Below are positions 60,446-64,000 of a DNA stretch of 64,000 nucleotides, piece after piece; the first letter of the stretch is position 1, and every line of letters begins with the position of its first letter. Made by a program: the position numbers and the translations under genes. The notes beneath the pieces are model-generated. The model had not been told where the DNA came from. It worked only from the letters and a program-made list of their open reading frames with translations, and made no database searches. Source of the stretch: Pontiellaceae bacterium B12219 (GTDB taxonomy: Bacteria; Verrucomicrobiota; Kiritimatiellia; Kiritimatiellales; Pontiellaceae); assembly GCA_029432795.1 (NCBI GenBank), contig JARNMJ010000008.1:1-64000 (forward strand), read 5' to 3'.

Positions 60446-61807
60446 TTACCTCCGCCGCGTCGGGCGCGGCTGTTGCGCATCGGAATCGTAATTGGGATTT
60501 TCCGTTGGAAGCTGGGCTCCCACTTCGTCAAGCCGCCGATCCAGCAGCTTCGCGAGCTGTTCTGTTTTTTCCGGATTTTTTTTTGCAAGATTCGTGGATT
60601 CAGTCAGGTCCTTTTCGAGGTCGAAAAGCTGAAGGTCGCCTGTTTCCAGGTCCCGGATGAGCTTGAAATTTTCAACAATAATGGCCGACTGCGGTTTCTG
60701 CGCCGGTCCCTGCCCATAATGCGGATAGTGAAAGAGCAGGGCTTTTTCCGAACGTTGGAATGTGTCGGACGTTCCGGTAAGCAGGGGAACCAGGCTCGTT
60801 CCTTCGATATTTTCAGAGATTGGAAAGTCGGCCCATTCGCAGAAGGTGGGAAGCAGGTCGCAGCCGGTAACGTTTTCGCGACAGAATGTGCCCGCTTTAA
60901 TTCCGGGGCCGCGCACTATCAGCGGCACGCGGATACCGCCTTCGTAGAGGCTGCCTTTTCCGCCGGCAAGCGGCAGATTTTGCGATTGCCGCCGATTGCC
61001 CGGACCGCCGTTGTCCGACATCAGTACCACATAGGTGTTATTCGTCAGACCCAGCTCATCGATTTTTTCAAGCAGGATTCCGATGCTGGTGTCGAGATCC
61101 CACGTCATCGCGGCATATTCGGCGCTATCATGCCGCTCGCCGGGTTCCAGAGCCTGGAATTTATCTTTTGATTTTTCCAGTGCTTCAATCGGCACGTGAA
61201 CAGCGTAGTGCGAAAGCTGCAAATAGAACGGTTTCCCCGCCTTGGACTGTTTTTCCATGAAACCGATGGCCCGGTCGGTTATGCCGAAGACATCCTTGGG
61301 ATTGGTGTCGGTTCCATTGCTGGTATTTTCAGTGGAGCCGTCATGCACATCAAAACCGTGCTGACCGGGATTGCCGCGTCCTAAATGCCACTTTCCCAGA
61401 TGGGCCGTGGCATAGCCCTGTTTCTTCAGCGCTTCGGCAATCGTGGTTTCCGCCGTTGGAAGATCGCGGACGAAATCGGCTGAGGCCAGTTTATGATAGG
61501 CCTGCACCCGTCCGCCACCGGGGGTGGTCATATGCAATTCGGCCGGCGTTTTCCCGGTCAGAATACCGGCCCGGCTCGGTGTGCACATCGGTCCGGGGGC
61601 ATAGGCCGCCGAAAAGCACATGCCTTGATCCGCCAGCTTTTCAATATTCGGCGTCCGGTAAAAATCGCTTCTGGATTCCTCGATCTGTTCGTCGATTTGA
61701 ACCGAAGTGCCTGTCCAGCTCATATCATCGGTAAGAATAAAAACAATATTGGGCTGCGCGAAGGCGGTTGACGTGAAGAGGAGGGCAATAAGAATTCGAT
61801 TCAGCAT
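60446..61807 (-). CDS. Sulfatase (Cys type)
   Basis: 453 residues with a signal peptide (MLNRILIALLFTSTAFA). 'NIVFILTDDMSW' supplies the calcium Asp pair. The modified Cys is near 75 in MCTPSRAGILTG, the exact CxPSR motif recognised by FGE. 'TAHLGKWHLGRGNPGQHGFD' and 'TYVVLMSDNGGPG' are the Lys/His and Asp/Asn metal-site blocks. It hydrolyses sulfate esters, typically of algal or host polysaccharides in this phylum; the substrate cannot be told. It needs the FGE at 27718. The C-terminus is Arg-rich (QPRPTRRR). Palindrome copy inside at 61145. Confidence 0.93.
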   Translation of the reverse strand: MLNRILIALLFTSTAFAQPNIVFILTDDMSWTGTSVQIDEQIEESRSDFYRTPNIEKLADQGMCFSAAYAPGPMCTPSRAGILTGKTPAELHMTTPGGGRVQAYHKLASADFVRDLPTAETTIAEALKKQGYATAHLGKWHLGRGNPGQHGFDVHDGSTENTSNGTDTNPKDVFGITDRAIGFMEKQSKAGKPFYLQLSHYAVHVPIEALEKSKDKFQALEPGERHDSAEYAAMTWDLDTSIGILLEKIDELGLTNNTYVVLMSDNGGPGNRRQSQNLPLAGGKGSLYEGGIRVPLIVRGPGIKAGTFCRENVTGCDLLPTFCEWADFPISENIEGTSLVPLLTGTSDTFQRSEKALLFHYPHYGQGPAQKPQSAIIVENFKLIRDLETGDLQLFDLEKDLTESTNLAKKNPEKTEQLAKLLDRRLDEVGAQLPTENPNYDSDAQQPRPTRRR

Positions 61808-61822
61808 GACGGTTTCTCCGGT

Positions 61823-64000
61823 TTATTTACGTCCGCCAGCCGGTCGGCCGGAAGGGGCTTCATCTTCGGAGATATAGCCGTCTCCGTCTTTATCGAGGCG
61901 CTCGAAGCGGTCGGCCGGTCCCCGGAACTCATCCTTGGAAACTTTGCCATCGTTATTCTGATCGGCCCGGTTCATAAAGGATCCGCTCTGGCTTTTGCGC
62001 TGACTTTGGGCCTGGCTCGGCTGCTGTCCCTGTTTGCCGTGATCTCCTCCGGGGAAGTGACTTTGCCCGGACACCTTTCCGGCGGTTTCATCTTCTTCGA
62101 GCCACACGGTGAATTCCTGTTCAACCGCTTCGCACCAGCCTTTTTCTTTGTTGCAGGCGAAGTATTGAATCTCCACTTTGATCGGCTTTCCCGTTTTCCA
62201 GTTTTTTACATCCACGATGAACTCACGCGGTTCAGTATCGGATTCAACGCTGAGTTCCGGCGCTTCGGCCATCGCAGGCGTCACCTTTACACCGTTGGCG
62301 GTGATGCGATATCTCGGTGGTGCCGCCAGGTTATTCCAGGCCGCTCCCAGCACCGGATCCTGCCGAAAGCCGAGGTACAGCTGGCCGGTCCCGGTCTGGA
62401 TCAACTGCTGATCCGCTTCCGGCCGAAGTTTGACATAGCGATTGGATTCACCGTAATCGGGGGACTGGATATCGTTAATGTCTGCTTCTTCGCCCCCCGC
62501 CGCAACTCGCAGCGGAACAGCCACTCCGTCGAGGAGCTTGGGTTCGAGCAGCCTATTCGCTGTGGTCGATTTGTGTGATCCAAACTGCGACAGGTTCAGA
62601 TCGGCGACCGTTGTGATTGTGTCGGAAGGCCCGACCAGTTTTTTCAGCGATTCCCGCAGGCTGGAACCTCGTCCCCATGAATCGCAGTAAACGATCTTTC
62701 CGTCGCGGTTGAATATGAACTGCGCGTTTGGTGTCATCGCAAAATGCTGTTTCATCTCGTTGTCCATTGTATCCGTCAGCCATGGGATCGACGTCTGCAG
62801 CAGTTCTTTCGCATATTCAACCTGGGCAAACCGTTCCTGAATGGATGTCGGTTGAACAAAGCCCCAGTTTTCCGGGTGAGTGAGCGATTGGTACAGGAAG
62901 TAGAACTGCACGCCCTTGCTGCGGTAGTCTGCTGCCACGGCTTCGATTTCGGGATACGAATTGCGGTATTCCGGACACGTCAGACACCCGCTCACGATCA
63001 CCGTGTACGGCGCATCGAAGATGCTGTTGGCAGCGACCAGTTCGCCATCCGTATTATAAAGCTGCAGCGTGTCGGGCAACTCGGCCCCTTCCGGGAACTG
63101 CGCTTTGAATTCCGTGTCGCGAGGGCGAACTTTATCACGAGCCCGGGTGCGCTGATCTCCGCGAACCGCCTGCCCGCCACCACCGCGTTGTTCGGTGCTC
63201 ATGCCCTGAACACCCCGGCCCTGTTGCCGGTTTGAGGGCTGCTGTTCCTTTCTTCCGCGTTTCAGTTGTTTAGGTTCTTTGGCAATCGGGGCATCGACTT
63301 CTTCAACATTGCCACCGCGTACCAGACGCACCATATTCTCGATCCGGATCACATCACCCTGCGGTCCGCGACCATGCGGGAATTTTGAGGCATCGCCCAC
63401 TTTGGGGTCGGAGCGCTGCGAGCCCGCGCCGTGCACATCCAACAGTTGATATTCACCGGTGCGTCGATCCTGCATAAAGCCGAGGGAACGGCCGAAAGCA
63501 AAATAAACCGCCGTGTCGGTGCTGTTTGCGCCGATGTGTGTGCTGCTCGTCCAATAGTGCGCGAAATCTTTTTTTCCGCCTTCATTGATGATTTCCGAAC
63601 ATTGGAAGATCGGGGCGATGGCTGCGGAGTCGGTGGTGTCGGGCGAGCGGGTGTAGTCGATAATGCTCTGCAGCTCTTTGGCATTCGGCAGGCGCCAGTC
63701 GGAGTGACCGGCAAACTCAAACCCTTCGGCATATTCCAGTGCGGTCGGCCAGTCCATGCCTTCGCCGCTGTCGGCCTGCATCCAGGTCAGTCCGGTGGCT
63801 TCGTCGGTAACCGTTCCGTCGCCATTGTCTTTGAATTTATTTTTCCCATAGTCGGGATTGCCGCGAACATAGAGGACATAAAACGTTTTTTCACCGCGTC
63901 CGCGCGGGTCCTCAAGTCCGTAGCCTTTAATACGCCCGTCGGCAAAATTGACGCCGAACATGGTTTCAGCTCCGCGCATAGTGGTGCTTACATATTTGGT
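61823..64000 (-). CDS. DUF1566 - thioredoxin/deiodinase-like - EF-hand fusion (5' truncated by window)
   Basis: The frame is open to the window edge (T-K-Y-V-S-T-T precedes the first Met), so the true start is outside; at least 725 residues. Order: a Lcl/DUF1566 domain ('DNGDGTVTDEATGLTWMQAD', 'DWRLPNAKELQSIIDYTRSP', 'HYWTSSTHIG'), an Arg/Gln-rich linker, then a thioredoxin-fold domain with CLTCPEYRNSYPEI and 'FYFLYQSLTHPENWGFVQP', recalling deiodinase-like redoxins with a CxxC. A beta-rich domain follows. Two EF-hands close it (DQNNDGKVSKDE, DKDGDGYISEDE). Probably exported; 15 bp upstream of the sulfatase on the same strand, so they may be co-expressed. Confidence 0.8.
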   Translation of the reverse strand, partial: TKYVSTTMRGAETMFGVNFADGRIKGYGLEDPRGRGEKTFYVLYVRGNPDYGKNKFKDNGDGTVTDEATGLTWMQADSGEGMDWPTALEYAEGFEFAGHSDWRLPNAKELQSIIDYTRSPDTTDSAAIAPIFQCSEIINEGGKKDFAHYWTSSTHIGANSTDTAVYFAFGRSLGFMQDRRTGEYQLLDVHGAGSQRSDPKVGDASKFPHGRGPQGDVIRIENMVRLVRGGNVEEVDAPIAKEPKQLKRGRKEQQPSNRQQGRGVQGMSTEQRGGGGQAVRGDQRTRARDKVRPRDTEFKAQFPEGAELPDTLQLYNTDGELVAANSIFDAPYTVIVSGCLTCPEYRNSYPEIEAVAADYRSKGVQFYFLYQSLTHPENWGFVQPTSIQERFAQVEYAKELLQTSIPWLTDTMDNEMKQHFAMTPNAQFIFNRDGKIVYCDSWGRGSSLRESLKKLVGPSDTITTVADLNLSQFGSHKSTTANRLLEPKLLDGVAVPLRVAAGGEEADINDIQSPDYGESNRYVKLRPEADQQLIQTGTGQLYLGFRQDPVLGAAWNNLAAPPRYRITANGVKVTPAMAEAPELSVESDTEPREFIVDVKNWKTGKPIKVEIQYFACNKEKGWCEAVEQEFTVWLEEDETAGKVSGQSHFPGGDHGKQGQQPSQAQSQRKSQSGSFMNRADQNNDGKVSKDEFRGPADRFERLDKDGDGYISEDEAPSGRPAGGRK

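Larger units (their letters stand above)
1704..61159. repeat. Dispersed 15-bp palindrome family TTCCA-N5-TGGAA
   Basis: Copies exact in all ten fixed positions, counted by eye, start at 1704, 4195, 5049, 10158, 12125, 13315, 20076, 24508, 24530, 24562, 26923, 28237, 28807, 33839, 38480, 38576, 39646, 42536, 43575, 46001, 54634, 55734, 56400, 57126 and 61145. One-mismatch copies start at 5165, 16023, 17246, 39822, 40982, 44741, 50635, 52963, 53486 and 60305. A ten-base fixed motif is expected about 0.06 times in 64 kb of random sequence. Twelve exact copies lie in coding sequence, in several reading frames, and thirteen in intergenic DNA or leaders, which make up less than a tenth of the window. 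The five-base core varies. These coordinates mark the first and last copy only. Confidence 0.85.

Overview
The window reads as a chromosomal segment of a Gram-negative bacterium of the PVC group, most probably Verrucomicrobiota/Kiritimatiellota (inference from gene content). Pointers are a Cys-type sulfatase with a true formylglycine-generating enzyme, an LptE-like outer-membrane lipoprotein, an autotransporter, an SHD1-like protein, and a DUF1566/redoxin/EF-hand fusion. Housekeeping genes dominate. I found no rRNA, tRNA, CRISPR array, prophage or complete insertion sequence. One gene is cut at each edge: a transposase-like gene on the left and the DUF1566 fusion on the right.

Layout. 1-6.7 kb: end of a Y1/RAYT-like transposase with a DprA-like tail, topB, a secreted zinc-cluster protein, two overlapping rhodaneses and a transglutaminase-like protein. 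6.8-19.2 kb: autotransporter, lepA, lepB, rpsT, lptE, serA, a two-part chromate transporter, a GGDEF protein, a YdcF-like protein, rplM-rpsI. 19.3-27.6 kb: argJ-argB-argD-(SSB-like DUF3127 gene)-argG, then lysA-dapA-dapB, giving most of arginine synthesis and part of lysine/diaminopimelate synthesis. 27.7-44.7 kb: formylglycine-generating enzyme, NERD protein, DJ-1 protein, ClC channel, tex, uraA-upp (uracil salvage), glnS, two exported thioredoxin-fold proteins, exonuclease III, TraB/GumN protein, two MscS channels, an MTH1-like NUDIX enzyme and a lipoprotein. 44.8-57.8 kb: a cold-shock gene, then a long respiratory operon. 57.8-64 kb: SHD1 and VWA proteins, a sulfatase, and the DUF1566 fusion.

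The respiratory operon (45.4-57.8 kb) puts a Rieske/cytochrome b quinol-oxidising module, a seven-heme cytochrome c and cbb3 oxidase subunits I and II in one gene string. The maturation genes ccoS-like, ccoG-like, TauE/SafE-like and ccoI sit with them. There is no separate cytochrome c1 or ccoP; the seven-heme protein has four Met-ligated cytochrome domains and could fill both roles. A GltD-like flavin/iron-sulfur protein is the first gene.

Two repeat systems overlie the genes. The first is a 15-bp palindrome, TTCCA-N5-TGGAA. I counted 25 exact copies by eye, where chance predicts well under one; about half lie in the small intergenic fraction, some inside terminators or over start codons. 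The second is a family of degenerate 7-bp repeats. A CGTAATN theme lies in sense orientation just before topB, lepB, glnS and ccoI. A CGTGANN theme forms inverted arms between two convergent gene pairs and supplies stop codons.
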